DNA of 64,000 nt from Collinsella aerofaciens (GTDB lineage Bacteria; Actinomycetota; Coriobacteriia; Coriobacteriales; Coriobacteriaceae), in assembly GCF_009876115.1 (NCBI RefSeq), contig NZ_WWSY01000012.1, forward strand, positions 8,961 through 72,960, read 5' to 3'. The position numbers and the translations under genes are program-made. How positions within the stretch are numbered: the first letter of the stretch is position 1; every line of letters begins with the position of its first letter. Below the pieces are notes generated by a model that saw only the letters and a program-made list of their open reading frames with translations, was not told where the DNA came from and searched no databases. Of the stretch, positions 28,115 to 37,806 are shown in pieces.

Positions 28115-28387
28115 TTACTTGGAGAGCTTGTCGACGACGCGTTCGATCTCGGCGAGCTTGGCGGCTTTGAGGTCTTCGTCGCCCGATTCGATTGCCGAAG
28201 TCACGCAGCCCTCGATATGCGCCTTGAGCACGTCGGCGTTAATGCGCGCGAGGAGCGCCTGCGTGGCCATGAGCTGCGTGGAAATATCGACGCAATAGCG
28301 GTCCTCATCGACCATCCGCAAGATGCCGTCGATCTGGCCGCGTGCCGTCTTGAGCATGCGGGTCACCGATTTATGGTCTGCCATCAT
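28115..28387 (-). CDS. csoR: CsoR-type copper-sensing transcriptional repressor
   Basis: A 90-residue all-helical repressor of the CsoR/RcnR family. The Cu(I) ligands are Cys32 (YCVDIS), His57 and Cys61 (AHIEGC), with exactly the 25- and 4-residue spacing of Mycobacterium tuberculosis CsoR. Copper binding releases the DNA. It is the last gene of copA-copZ-csoR, and a CsoR-like operator lies in front of copA. The start at 28387 (or the next codon) follows a GAGG; the longer open frame upstream runs through a palindromic repeat. Confidence 0.92.
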   Translation of the reverse strand: MMADHKSVTRMLKTARGQIDGILRMVDEDRYCVDISTQLMATQALLARINADVLKAHIEGCVTSAIESGDEDLKAAKLAEIERVVDKLSK

Positions 28388-28429
28388 GGCGGGTCCTCGT
28401 TTCTGGTCGATCTTTCGGATATCCCTGTC

Positions 28430-28496
28430 AGTTGCGGTGAAATACGGACCGTTTAAAGGCCTAGGGCGGCACAACAGTCCGTATTTCACCGCAACT
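28430..28496. repeat. Palindromic element, family B, copy 2
   Basis: AGTTGCGGTGAAATACGGAC (from 28430) and its inverted copy (28475-28496) are 22-bp arms with one mismatch around a 23-bp centre. It lies between copZ and csoR within the presumed operon. Confidence 0.88.
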
Positions 28497-28522
28497 TCTG
28501 AGGATTGAGTAGGCAGCGTCTG

Positions 28523-28744
28523 CTACGCGGCAGTTACGGACAGGGCGTGGAATTTCTCGCCGGCGCCCTCGACGGCGGCGGCGAGCTGCTCGGCGGTCAC
28601 GGTGTCGGCACACTCCACCTGGACGGTCTGGGTCTCGTGATCGGCATCGGCGTCGGTCACGCCGGCCACGTTGAGTAGCGCCGTCTCGACAGTAGCATCG
28701 CAGTGGCCGCACATAAGGCCGGAAGTCTTGATTGTGAATCGCAT
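28523..28744 (-). CDS. copZ: Copper chaperone (heavy-metal-associated domain)
   Basis: A 73-residue single HMA domain. The copper site is MCGHC (Cys12 and Cys15), and the ferredoxin-like fold pattern continues with ALLNVAGVTDADAD and AAAVEGAGE. It would carry Cu(I) to CopA and CsoR. The ATG at 28744 follows AGAGAGGAAT; the longer frame upstream has no HMA features. Confidence 0.9.
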   Translation of the reverse strand: MRFTIKTSGLMCGHCDATVETALLNVAGVTDADADHETQTVQVECADTVTAEQLAAAVEGAGEKFHALSVTAA

Positions 28745-28891
28745 GGGTATTCCTCTCTGTTGTGTCGGCTTTCCCAGGCACCCGATCTTGACCTTCAAAC
28801 CGTCGCTCGCGTACCAAAGTACGCGTCGCTCCTCTTTCAGGCCAATCTCGGGCACCTGGAAAACCCGTTCTAAATGGACTTAATGGTGAGC

Positions 28892-31234
28892 CTATTTTGC
28901 CACTTTAGGCTTAAAGGATTTTAGGCGCAGCGCATTGCTTACGACGCAGACGCTCGACAGGCTCATGGCGGCGGCGCCGAACATCGGTGAGAGCTGCCAT
29001 CCGGTGAGCGGGAAGAACACGCCCGCCGCCAGCGGAATGCCGATGCCGTTGTAGAACAGCGCCCAGAACAGGTCCTGCTTGATGTTGCGGATCGTGGCGC
29101 GCGAAAGCTCGATGGCGCGGGCGACGTCCATGAGGTCGCTGCGCATGAGTACCACGTCGGCGCCCTCCTTGGCGATGTCTGCGCCGGTGCCGATGGCAAG
29201 GCCCACGTCGGCGCGCGCCAGGGCGGGGGAGTCGTTGATGCCGTCGCCCACCATGGCGACCTTGCCGCCTGCATCCTGCAGCTCGCGCACGTGGCGCTCC
29301 TTGTCGGCAGGAAGCACGTCGGCGATGACCTGCTCGCTACTCAGTCCCACGCGGCGGGCGATCGCTTCGGCGGTGACGCGGTTGTCGCCGGTGAGCATGC
29401 GCACGTCGACGCCGAGCTTGCGGAGCGCGGCGATGGCCTCGGCGCTCGTCTCCTTGACCTTGTCAGCCACGGCAATGGTGCCGGCAAGCTCGCTGTTCTT
29501 GGCAAAGAACAGCGGCGTCTTGCCTTCGGCGGCAAATTGCTCGGCAAGGCCGGCGGGCACCTTCGCGCCCAGCTCGTCCATCAGGCGTACGTTGCCGGCG
29601 GCGATGACATTCTGTCCCTCGCGCGCCGTCACGCCACGACCGGGCACGGCGGCAAAGTCCTCGACCGTGCGCGCGACGATCCCGCGTGTCTCGCACTCGG
29701 CCATAATCGCCTCGGCCAGCGGGTGCTCGCTTGAGCGCTCCAGCGCGGCGGCCAGCTTGAGCAGCGCCTTTTCGCTCATGGCGGACGAGCCGTCAGCGCG
29801 CGTGGCTACCACGATATCGGTCACGGCGGGCTTGCCGCGGGTGACCGTGCCCGTCTTATCGAGCACCACCGTGCCCACGCTGCGCAGGTTCTCCAGCGCC
29901 TCGGCGCTCTTAAACAGAATGCCCATCTCGGCGCCCTTGCCGGTGCCAACCATAATGGCGACGGGCGTGGCCAGGCCCAGCGCGCACGGACAACTGATCA
30001 CCAGCACAGCCACGGCGGAGGTAAGCGCTTCGTTGATGCTTCCGGTCAGCACCATCCACGCCACAAAAGTTACGGCAGAGATTACAAACACCACGGGCAC
30101 GAACACGCCGGCGACCTTGTCGGCCAGGCGGGCGATAGGCGCCTTGGTGGCGTTGGCGTCCTCGACGAGCTGGATAATCTTGGCGAGCGATGTCTCGGCG
30201 CCCACACGCGTGGCGCGGAAGGTAAACGAACCGGTGCGGTTGACGGTGGCGGCGTTGACGGTGTCGCCGGCGGTCTTTTCCACGGGGATGGACTCGCCGG
30301 TGAGCGCGCTCTCGTCCACGGCCGAGCTGCCTTCGAGCACCACGCCATCGACGGGGATGGACTCTCCGGGGCGCACGCGCAGGACCTGGCCGGGAAGGAT
30401 GCTGTCGACGTCGACGGTGGTCTCGCTGCCGTCCTCTGCCACGACGGTCGCGGTCTTGGGCGCTAGGTCGATCAGCGCCTCGATGGCGCCGCCGGTTTTG
30501 GACTTGCTGCGCGTCTCGAGGTATTTGCCTACGGTGACGAGCGACAGGATCGTGCCTGCGCTCTCAAAATACAGGTTGTCCATGCTCGTCATCATGGCCT
30601 CGTGGATCTGACCCGCGGCTAACTGGTCGGCCATGATGAACATGGCGTAGAGCGACCAGGCAATGGAAGCGGTGGCGCCCACGGCAATAAGGGCGTCCAT
30701 GGTGGGCGCGCCGTGCGCGAGCGATTTAAACCCGTTGATAAAGTACGCGTCGTTGACATAGACGATGGGGATGAGCAGGACGAGCTCGATGAGGGCGAGC
30801 GTCATGCTATGGGTGTGATCGGTGAAAATGTCAGGCAGCGGCCAACCAAGCATGTGCCCCATGCCTATGTAGAACAGTGGGATGAGGAAGACAATCGAGA
30901 CGATGAGACGAGTGCGCATGACAGAGGCGGCGGCCTCCAATTTTTTGGTGGGCGACTCCATGTGGGCGACGCCGGACCTGGCTTGCGTGCTGCCGTTTGA
31001 GCCGGCGGCACCGGTGCCCGCATCGACGGGTGAGGCCGAGTAACCCGCGCGGTCGACGGCGGTGCAGATATCGTCGGGGGAGACCTGCGCGGGGTCATAG
31101 TCGACCATCATGGAACCGGCGAGCAGGTTGACCGCGACGCTTTGGACGCCGTCGAGCTTGCTCACGGCACGGTCTACGTGCGCCTGGCAGGCGGCGCATG
31201 TCATGCCACCCACGTCGAACTTATCTTGAGCCAT
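28892..31234 (-). CDS. copA: Copper-exporting P1B-type ATPase
   Basis: A 780-residue copper pump. One N-terminal HMA domain ([11 protein letters not shown], about residues 9-19) is followed by eight predicted membrane helices. The copper-selective SCPCALG is near residue 415, the phosphorylated DKTGTVTRG near 458 and [11 protein letters not shown] near 660. It exports Cu(I) with [13 protein letters not shown] block marks the nucleotide-binding domain. It heads the operon copA-copZ-csoR; the start ATG follows AGGAGAAGCC. Confidence 0.96.
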   Translation of the reverse strand: MAQDKFDVGGMTCAACQAHVDRAVSKLDGVQSVAVNLLAGSMMVDYDPAQVSPDDICTAVDRAGYSASPVDAGTGAAGSNGSTQARSGVAHMESPTKKLEAAASVMRTRLIVSIVFLIPLFYIGMGHMLGWPLPDIFTDHTHSMTLALIELVLLIPIVYVNDAYFINGFKSLAHGAPTMDALIAVGATASIAWSLYAMFIMADQLAAGQIHEAMMTSMDNLYFESAGTILSLVTVGKYLETRSKSKTGGAIEALIDLAPKTATVVAEDGSETTVDVDSILPGQVLRVRPGESIPVDGVVLEGSSAVDESALTGESIPVEKTAGDTVNAATVNRTGSFTFRATRVGAETSLAKIIQLVEDANATKAPIARLADKVAGVFVPVVFVISAVTFVAWMVLTGSINEALTSAVAVLVISCPCALGLATPVAIMVGTGKGAEMGILFKSAEALENLRSVGTVVLDKTGTVTRGKPAVTDIVVATRADGSSAMSEKALLKLAAALERSSEHPLAEAIMAECETRGIVARTVEDFAAVPGRGVTAREGQNVIAAGNVRLMDELGAKVPAGLAEQFAAEGKTPLFFAKNSELAGTIAVADKVKETSAEAIAALRKLGVDVRMLTGDNRVTAEAIARRVGLSSEQVIADVLPADKERHVRELQDAGGKVAMVGDGINDSPALARADVGLAIGTGADIAKEGADVVLMRSDLMDVARAIELSRATIRNIKQDLFWALFYNGIGIPLAAGVFFPLTGWQLSPMFGAAAMSLSSVCVVSNALRLKSFKPKVAK

Positions 31235-31280
31235 GGCTTCTCCTTTCTGTGGTTCGGTGTTGGAATTGTTAACCTGCCGA

Positions 31281-31312
31281 TACTATACACCCATACCCCC
31301 TGGGGGTGTCCA
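31281..31312 (-). promoter_or_regulatory. copA promoter with CsoR-type operator
   Basis: ACCCCC-T-GGGGGT (31295-31307) is the typical GC-rich CsoR half-site pair. On the minus strand it is followed by the -10 TATAGT (about 31281-31286). A repressor here would block RNA polymerase, and copper would relieve it. Confidence 0.8.
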
Positions 31313-31386
31313 GTACAGAAAGAAATGTATGACATCTCGCTGCAGATGAGGGTAGTTGGTTTACCGATGGACCGTCCCAATCAATC

Positions 31387-31685
31387 ATCTCAATCTGTAA
31401 CATCTGGATCGGTTTTTGAACCATAGCTGTTACGGATCAAGATAAACAGTTGGCAGGAAACTCAATGTCTCAATCTGTAACATCTAGCAGGGAAATATGA
31501 CCTCTAACTGTTACAGATCAAGACATAGAAATCGGCCGAAAACTAACGTCTCGATCTGTAACAACTAGACCCCGTTTTGCCGAGTAACTGTTACAGATCA
31601 AGACAAACCATTCGAGGGTAACCCGAACGTCTCGATCTGTAACAGTAAGATCGATGTTTGGGTCCTAGTTGTTACAGATCAAGAC
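31387..31685. repeat. Hairpin array cluster 5 (family A, 4 units)
   Basis: Four units at 31387-31443, 31467-31524, 31548-31604 and 31629-31685, spaced 80, 81 and 81 bp. This is the longest cluster in the window. It fills the interval between copA and the surface-protein gene. Confidence 0.93.
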
Positions 31686-31716
31686 AATCTCGGAACAGAT
31701 GCTCCGGGCATACAAT

Positions 31717-31755
31717 GTAAAACGCCGGGGCGCCCGCGTGATGGGCGCCCCGGCG
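31717..31755 (-). terminator. Terminator of the surface-protein gene
   Basis: CGCCGGGGCGCCC and GGGCGCCCCGGCG form a perfect 13-bp stem with a 7-base loop; on the minus strand it is followed by TTTTACATT. Confidence 0.85.
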
Positions 31756-31814
31756 CATGCTGGGCAGGGTTTGCGAAGCGGTGGGAGGGAGGAGAAGCCG
31801 TCCTCCCGAAATCC

Positions 31815-34800
31815 TTACTCCTGACGACGCTTCTTGTCAGTCAGGAAGACGCCGGCGGCTACGAGCACGACACCTCCGATGACAAACGTCTCACCGGCGA
31901 GCGCAGCATTGTCGCCTGTGGTGGGAAGTGCCGAGTTGGCGGCCGTCTTGGCGTTGCCGGCAGACGGCTTTCCAGTAACCGGCTTAGCGGCAGCCTGCGT
32001 GATCTTGGCCTGCTCGGCCTTCGCCGCCTCTTGCTCTTGGCGGGCGATCTCGTCCTTCAGGGCTTGCTCGGCGGCTACGCGTTTTGCCTTCGCCTCGTTG
32101 TAGCCGTTGAGAGCCGCGGTGTAGGCGGGCGTCGCAGCATCAAGGTCTGCCTGAGCGGCATCAAGTGCGGCCTTTGCGTTATGTTCTGCCTGCTTGGCGG
32201 CGACGCACTTGGCAAAGAGGGCATTGAGCGTATCGTTCGCGTTTGCGTCAGAGCCAGTAGCAATGCCGTTTTCGACGTTGATGGACTTGAGCTTTCCGAG
32301 AGTAGCAGCAGCGGCGTCCGATGCGGCCTGAGAATTCTCGACCGCCTGCTCGGCGTTCGCGATGGCATCATTTGCCGTGCTAAGGGCGACTCCGGCATCG
32401 GTAACTGCTGCGTCGGCCTCCTTCTTGGCCGCCTCGGCGGTGGCAAGATTATCGGCTGCATTGCTCAGGGCGTCGGCACGGGCCTTCTTTGAAGCAAAGT
32501 CGTTTTTCGCCGTGGTCAGATCGCTCGCAGCGTGCTCCGCGGTCGCCGCCTTGGCCTCGGCGTTGTCCTTCGCGGTGTCGAGGGCCTGCTTCTTGGCAGC
32601 CTCGTCGAGCTTCGCCTTTTCGAGAGCGCTCTGGGCAGACGTCTGGGCTGCCGTGGCTTCATCAAGCGCCTGATGGGCCTCGTCAGCTTTCTCCCGAGCC
32701 GCAGCAACATCGGCTGAATACTTGGCAAGTTCCTTCTTTGCATCTTGCAGAGCCTGCTGCTTTACGAGAGTCTCTGCCTTGGCGTCATCAACCTTCTTCT
32801 GACTCTGAGCGGCTTGCTCTTTCGATGCCTTAAGCTCGGCGCGCTTCTGGTTGACGACCTGCTCTGCGGTCGCCACGTTGCTTTGGGCGGCTTTGACCTG
32901 GTCTTCGGCTTCGGCAACTTTTCCGTTTGCCTTGGCGAGGTTCTGCTTTGCTAGGGCAACAGCGGCGGCGGCACTTGCTACGCTGTCGTTCTTGGCGGCA
33001 AGGTCGCTATTCGCGGCAACAATGCCTTCCTGCTTTTGAGCGACGAGGGTTTCAGCTGCCTTTACGGCATCGGCTTTCGATGCCGCTGTGCTGCGCTTTT
33101 GCTCAAGGTCCGTCTTTGCGGCGGCGAGCTTTTCGCTGGCTTTGGAGAGGCTCAGCTGATACTGATCAAAGAGATTCTCGAGTTCATCGATCGAGTATTC
33201 TTTTTCGTACGAACCGTAATTGTTGTCGATCTCCAAGACGAACACATACGGCCAAAGGGTTCCGCGCGAGTTGATGCCGTATCCCATGGTTTTGGCGTTA
33301 GGTTGTACGATATTCAAATAATGGCCGACGGTGCCAAAGTCTGCCCCTTGCTTTTCGAATTCGGTTTTGTGGCTCCAGAAAGTATCCCAAGCATCTTTGG
33401 GGGCAACGTTGCCAAGGCCGGCTTTCGCTGCAGCCTCGTCAAATATCTCCTTTTCATCATCGACCCATTGGTGCGCGATGTTTTCTTTAGTACTGAAGTT
33501 CCAAGCGGCATTTTCACAATTGGCGTAATCTGAGTGACCTAGCGTTTTGTCAGAGTAATTGGAGTCGGATTGAGCGATTGCCATTTGCTCGGCCGTCACC
33601 CTAAGCTCGCTCAATCCAACGCTTGCACGGTATTCGTTAATCTCGCGCAGCTTGTTAAACGATAGCTTGGCGTTGTCGAGTGACGTGCCGTCTTTTTTAT
33701 CGCCAATAGTCGTCGGGTTTTTATCGCTCTGCCTATAGATGATGTTTGCAGCGTCGTTGGCACCGATGAACTGGTAGAAGCCGATGACGCTCTGCGCCTC
33801 CGCTGTCGTTGCCTTATCGGTTGCTGCCTTGCACGTATCGTATGCTTTCTGTGCATCGACAACGGCTTGATCGGCGGCCGCCTGGTTTGCCTTGGCAGTT
33901 TCGAGCGCCTTGTCTGCCTGCTCCTTCTCGGCTTTTGCCTGGTCGACTTGTTTCTGAGCGGCCATTGCCTTCTCCAGTTCGGCAGCATATGCCTGCTTTG
34001 CCGAGGTCAACTCCGATTGCGCCGCATCGGCTTTCGTCTGGGCTGCCGTTACATCATGTTCGGCTGCTGCGACTGTCTGCTTCTTGGCTTCGAGCTCGCT
34101 TTCGGCGCCGGTGAGGGCGTTCCGCTTGGATGCAACGTCGCTATTTGCCTTAGAAAGGCCTGCTTCGGCAGTCGCCTGCTGCTGTTTCGCCTGGTCGAGT
34201 GCGCTTTGGGCAGCATCGACCTTTGCCTGGGCGGCGTCATACTCCGGGCCCTCGGCGCCTGCCTTTGCGGCCGCCAAATCGGCTTGTGCGCTGTCGTACG
34301 CTGTCTGTGCCGCGACTACCTTACCATCCGCGGCGTTCTTTTTCTGCTGAGCGGAAGCCAGCGTGCCTGCCGCTTCGTCGTAAGCGTTCTGCGCGGCGCT
34401 CTGAGCCTGCTGGGCATCGGCGAGCGCGGAATCGGCAGTGGCCTTCGCAGCCTTTGCTTGATCCAGAGCGGCCTGCGCATCTGCGGCAGCCTGCTTGGCG
34501 ACCTTGATTTCCTCCGGCGTTGCGTTGGCGGCTGCCTTCTGGGCTGCCTCGAGCTTGACCTGCGCATCAGCTGCCGCCTGCTTTGCGGCATCAAGGACCT
34601 TCGACTTGTTCTCGGCGTCGGTCTTGGCTGCATCGAGCTTTCCCTGGGCATCCTTCAGCGTGGCACTGGCGCTGTCGGCCGCCTTGACGCTTTCATCGAG
34701 CTGGCGAGCATATTCGGCGCGCGCGGCGGCCTCTGCCTGCGAATTATCGGAGACGGAGACGTCATAGGCGCTTTGTGCGTTGTCGCGTGCCGCCTGCTTT

Positions 34801-35150
34801 TCGGTATAGGGGGCAGCCACCGTGTCGTAGTCGGATTTGGCGTCTGCCTCGGCAGCCTTTGCGGCGTCGATCGCAGCCTGCAAGTCGGCAATCTTCTGGG
34901 CGTCTGCCTTTACTGCGGAGCCTGCCGCCTCGCCGGCGTGGACAGCAAACGGGGACATGATCGCGTCCTGTGCCGTGGTATCACTCACATCGTTGGCAAA
35001 TGCCGAGAACGGCGCGAGCAGCGACGAGCCGGTCATAGCGATGGTAGTTGCCGCGGTGACGGCGAGTCGTGTTGCCTTGTGGCCCGAGAATGTGGGGCGA
35101 GGCTTGGCGCCGCCTGAGACTTCCGAGTGTTTAGGTGCGTACTTTGTCAT
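31815..35150 (-). CDS. Cell-wall-anchored Ala-rich coiled-coil protein with CAP domain
   Basis: A 1111-residue surface protein. The N-terminal signal peptide has a hydrophobic core at about residues 27-45. Two long Ala/Lys/Glu/Gln heptad-rich coiled coils (about 70-450 and 655-1040) flank a globular domain (about 455-650). This holds CAP/SCP-like blocks: LREINEYRASVGLSELRV, the DSNYSDKTLGH segment, ENIAHQWV, GHYLNIVQPNAKTMGYG and the LEIDNNYGS end. The C terminus has the sorting motif LPTTGD, a hydrophobic helix and a basic tail, for sortase anchoring; no sortase gene is in the window. The start at 35150 follows GGGAGAAGAA. An adhesin or niche-interaction stalk is likely. Confidence 0.9.
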   Translation of the reverse strand: MTKYAPKHSEVSGGAKPRPTFSGHKATRLAVTAATTIAMTGSSLLAPFSAFANDVSDTTAQDAIMSPFAVHAGEAAGSAVKADAQKIADLQAAIDAAKAAEADAKSDYDTVAAPYTEKQAARDNAQSAYDVSVSDNSQAEAAARAEYARQLDESVKAADSASATLKDAQGKLDAAKTDAENKSKVLDAAKQAAADAQVKLEAAQKAAANATPEEIKVAKQAAADAQAALDQAKAAKATADSALADAQQAQSAAQNAYDEAAGTLASAQQKKNAADGKVVAAQTAYDSAQADLAAAKAGAEGPEYDAAQAKVDAAQSALDQAKQQQATAEAGLSKANSDVASKRNALTGAESELEAKKQTVAAAEHDVTAAQTKADAAQSELTSAKQAYAAELEKAMAAQKQVDQAKAEKEQADKALETAKANQAAADQAVVDAQKAYDTCKAATDKATTAEAQSVIGFYQFIGANDAANIIYRQSDKNPTTIGDKKDGTSLDNAKLSFNKLREINEYRASVGLSELRVTAEQMAIAQSDSNYSDKTLGHSDYANCENAAWNFSTKENIAHQWVDDEKEIFDEAAAKAGLGNVAPKDAWDTFWSHKTEFEKQGADFGTVGHYLNIVQPNAKTMGYGINSRGTLWPYVFVLEIDNNYGSYEKEYSIDELENLFDQYQLSLSKASEKLAAAKTDLEQKRSTAASKADAVKAAETLVAQKQEGIVAANSDLAAKNDSVASAAAAVALAKQNLAKANGKVAEAEDQVKAAQSNVATAEQVVNQKRAELKASKEQAAQSQKKVDDAKAETLVKQQALQDAKKELAKYSADVAAAREKADEAHQALDEATAAQTSAQSALEKAKLDEAAKKQALDTAKDNAEAKAATAEHAASDLTTAKNDFASKKARADALSNAADNLATAEAAKKEADAAVTDAGVALSTANDAIANAEQAVENSQAASDAAAATLGKLKSINVENGIATGSDANANDTLNALFAKCVAAKQAEHNAKAALDAAQADLDAATPAYTAALNGYNEAKAKRVAAEQALKDEIARQEQEAAKAEQAKITQAAAKPVTGKPSAGNAKTAANSALPTTGDNAALAGETFVIGGVVLVAAGVFLTDKKRRQE

Positions 35151-35291
35151 TTCTTCTCCCAATCGTTGAAGGGGTACCTACGACAATTCGTACGTTACGA
35201 CCGTCGACAGGGCTCCTGTTGCGCAACATTGGCAAGGAAACATCGACGCACTTGAGTCACATTTATGAGGTGGAGTTCTCGGCAAGCTAAT

Positions 35292-35510
35292 GTCTCGATC
35301 TGTAACATCTAGCACCAAATATGACCTCTAACTGTTACAGATCGAGACGGACCGTCCGCGGTCAACTCAAATGTCTTGATCTGTAACATCTAGAGAGGTT
35401 TTTAACCCCTTACTGTTACAGATTGAGATGTTGTCTCGCGGGGCTAGGGTTTTGTCTTGTTCTTTAACATCTAGACCTGTATCTGCCGAGCTGGTGTTAC
35501 AGATCGAGAC
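35292..35510. repeat. Hairpin array cluster 6 (family A, 3 units)
   Basis: Units at 35292-35348, 35373-35429 and 35454-35510, each spaced 81 bp. The first unit shares its centre (AAATATGACCTCTAAC) with unit 2 of cluster 5, on the other side of the surface-protein gene. The third unit has a degenerate left arm (TTCTTTAAC). Confidence 0.92.
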
Positions 35511-35552
35511 AATTGCCGGGGAGGGGTCTCGTCATGGCAAGACGCCCGCCGC

Positions 35553-36569
35553 TTAGATGCAGAATCCGGGGATCACGCAGGTTCGCTTGTTTGGCTTTTC
35601 CGCAGGCGTTGCGTACGTAAAGACGTCGCCGTCGTGTCCCACGCGGTTCATATAGAGTGTGCCTTCGCTCTCTGATGTGTCGGGACTCGCCGTTCGTTCC
35701 CACCAACAGGTGTCCTTGCCCTTCCACTGGCGAACCAACGTCTCGTTCGTGGTATACGGACTTACCTTGAGCTCGCGGAAGAGTTGGTACTCTTTGCCCT
35801 CGCCGTTATAGATGTCGGCCAGGTAGTGAAAGCCCTCGGCAAACGAATCGGGCGGTTGCGTACCGCACAGCTCGACCATGGCGGGCAGCCAAAGGGTTGC
35901 GGGCAACTCGCTCAGGCACGATGCGCTTCTGGCGGCGCCAACGTTATTCGAGATCTTTTTGACAGATTTGATGAGTGCGCGCAACTCGTTGGGCAGCAGC
36001 TTAAGGCCGTCGTTATCGAGCCATCCCCGCAGCTCGCAATCTGCCCAGCCGGCGCTCGGCGGTTCAGCCGCAGCGTTGCGCTCGGCAATACCCGCGTCGA
36101 ACATAAACGTCAGCCCGGCCTTGCCCGTCCCGTCCAGAAGCTCATCGTGGCGGATGCCCACAAGCTGCGCGCCAACCTGCAGTCCGTTGGTGAGCGTGAC
36201 ACGCTTGGTGCACGGATAGGGGATATGCCCATCAGCGTCGAGCAGGTGGTAGCGCTTGGCAATCTCGCGTGCCTCGCTACGGGTCTCGGCGGCCTTAATC
36301 TTGAGCGAAATCTCCTGCAGCTGGTCCCAAGTGTAGTCGTCAAGCGAACCGCGGATGCCGTCCAGGTAGTCGGGGATGCCAAAGCCATGGGTTGCCGCGC
36401 CAACGACGCCGAGCCCCGCAACGACCGCAACGACGCCGCCGATAATAAAGCGACGGCGGGTCATGGCGTCGTGCCGGGCCTGCTCCAAGATCTCTCGCGC
36501 GCTCGCCGGCGACGTCGACCTTAAGGTGCGTGCCAGAATCGATATCAATTGCGGCCTCGTCTCCTGCAC
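35553..36569 (-). CDS. Membrane-anchored DUF6273-like domain, probably the C-terminal part of the adjacent kinase
   Basis: The frame encodes 338 residues if begun at GTG 36569. A basic segment (MTRRR) precedes one membrane helix (about residues 41-62), then an extracytoplasmic domain with W/C-rich blocks such as SAGWADCELRGWLDNDG and WWERTASP, resembling DUF6273 domains of clostridial and coriobacterial proteins. Neither GTG 36569 nor ATG 36464 has a good ribosome site, and the frame overlaps the kinase frame by 230 bases. Reading straight from kinase into this frame would give a normal receptor-kinase layout, so a frameshift is suspected. Confidence 0.65.
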   Translation of the reverse strand: MQETRPQLISILARTLRSTSPASAREILEQARHDAMTRRRFIIGGVVAVVAGLGVVGAATHGFGIPDYLDGIRGSLDDYTWDQLQEISLKIKAAETRSEAREIAKRYHLLDADGHIPYPCTKRVTLTNGLQVGAQLVGIRHDELLDGTGKAGLTFMFDAGIAERNAAAEPPSAGWADCELRGWLDNDGLKLLPNELRALIKSVKKISNNVGAARSASCLSELPATLWLPAMVELCGTQPPDSFAEGFHYLADIYNGEGKEYQLFRELKVSPYTTNETLVRQWKGKDTCWWERTASPDTSESEGTLYMNRVGHDGDVFTYATPAEKPNKRTCVIPGFCI

Positions 36570-37635
36570 CCTCGCGGTCCTCAGATTCTGCAGCGGGGAG
36601 GTATGTCGAGAGCACCTCGAGCATCTGCTGCTCGGTAGGGCGATCGCCCTGTTCGACCGAAATGCCTTTCATGATGATCTGGACAAGCGCCTTGTCGCCC
36701 TCGCAGCGCGGCTCGAGCGGTGCCGGTTTGGTCTTGGTCTTTATGAGGTAGAACGAGCCGGTTGCCGCGGCACCCGTCGACTCGACATCGAACGGCTTGC
36801 GACCGCTGTAGAGCTGGTACAGAATGCTCGAAAGCGCATAGACGTCGATCACGGGCGAGCGGCGAAGGGCCGCGATGCCTTCGATATCCTGCGTGAGCAT
36901 TTCGGGCGCGGCATATGCGGGTGTGGCAAAACGCCAAATGTCGGCACGTCGGGTGATTGTGTCGTCGCCGAGTGCCATGGTCGCGGAGCCCATGTCGATG
37001 AGGCAGGGGTCAAAGGAGCAATCGGCAATCTGCTGCTCGAGCGTTCGGCTGGTGGTGCGGAACATGATATTGGCAGGCGACAGGTCGCGATGGATGACCG
37101 GATTCACGAGGCCTTGGGTCATCAAGAGCGCGCGAAGTACGGCGTTTCCGACGGCGGCGACCATCTGGGTGGTCAGCCCGCCCGAGGCGTCGTGCGGAAG
37201 CAAGGGCAGCGCCTGCTTGAGCGAGGTGCCCTCGACCCACTCCATGAGGATAAGCGGGTCGTCCTCGCACGATCCGTAGCCATAGACGCGCGGAAATCCG
37301 CGCAGGTGCGAGACGGTACACAGATGACGATACTCCTCGAACAGCGCGGCGGTGTTGGCCAGGTGAGCGGCCGATTGCTCGGCGGAGCGGTCGGGGGCTT
37401 GGCCGGAAAGGATGGCGTTGTCCTTGAGCAGCTTGACGGCAAAGACCTCGCCGCTCGTGTTGGTCGCGCGCAGCACGTGCCCGATATTGCCGCCGTCGCG
37501 GTATGCCGTCTGAAGAATAAGCGTCATAAACCGGCGCTTGGCGTCGTCCTCGGCACTGGGGTCGACTGCCACGGCGGTATCGAACGTGTCGAGACGGATG
37601 AGTTTGTCGCCATAGGCGCTATCGGTAGTATCCAT
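36340..37635 (-). CDS. Serine/threonine protein kinase, apparent frameshift near 3' end
   Basis: A Hanks-type kinase domain covers about residues 30-300. Visible motifs are GGNIGHVLRA (glycine loop region), FAVKLLKD (ATP-binding Lys), VIHRDLSPANIMF (catalytic Asp and Asn), LIDMGSA in place of DFG (metal-binding Asp kept) and YAAPEM. After about residue 360 the translation turns into an Arg-rich tail of low plausibility, while the neighbouring frame begins a juxtamembrane-transmembrane segment. A one-base shift between about 36460 and 36570 would fuse kinase, membrane helix and DUF6273-like sensor. The ATG at 37635 follows AAAGGAACGCC. An FHA-domain protein is encoded just upstream. Confidence 0.82.
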   Translation of the reverse strand: MDTTDSAYGDKLIRLDTFDTAVAVDPSAEDDAKRRFMTLILQTAYRDGGNIGHVLRATNTSGEVFAVKLLKDNAILSGQAPDRSAEQSAAHLANTAALFEEYRHLCTVSHLRGFPRVYGYGSCEDDPLILMEWVEGTSLKQALPLLPHDASGGLTTQMVAAVGNAVLRALLMTQGLVNPVIHRDLSPANIMFRTTSRTLEQQIADCSFDPCLIDMGSATMALGDDTITRRADIWRFATPAYAAPEMLTQDIEGIAALRRSPVIDVYALSSILYQLYSGRKPFDVESTGAAATGSFYLIKTKTKPAPLEPRCEGDKALVQIIMKGISVEQGDRPTEQQMLEVLSTYLPAAESEDREGAGDEAAIDIDSGTHLKVDVAGERARDLGAGPARRHDPPSLYYRRRRCGRCGARRRWRGNPWLWHPRLPGRHPRFA

Positions 37636-37764
37636 GGCGTTCCTTTGTCTGGCATGGGTTGCCGCGCGTATACGCGGGCAGTGCGGATATCGGTAAAGTA
37701 CCATGATAGCCGCACTGCCCACGTATACCGCTGAGTATTGTCGGTTACGACGCAGAAGGTAGAA

Positions 37765-37804
37765 GACGAAAGACGGACGGCGACCGTCTTTCGATCGCCG
37801 TCCG
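37765..37804 (-). terminator. Terminator of the FHA gene
   Basis: CGGACGGCGA and TCGCCGTCCG form a perfect 10-bp stem; on the minus strand TCTTTCGTC follows directly. It would separate the FHA gene from the kinase transcript. Confidence 0.7.
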
Positions 37805-37806
37805 CG

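Noticed and set aside
29079..30611. 510-codon plus-strand frame opposite copA
   Set aside because: Ser/Ala/Thr-rich shadow of a certain copper ATPase, without start site or domain.
31387..31685. CRISPR array
   Set aside because: The regular 80/81-bp spacing looks CRISPR-like, but the repeat itself is a long hairpin with a variable centre, the intervals are partly conserved, clusters are dispersed and short, and no cas genes are present.
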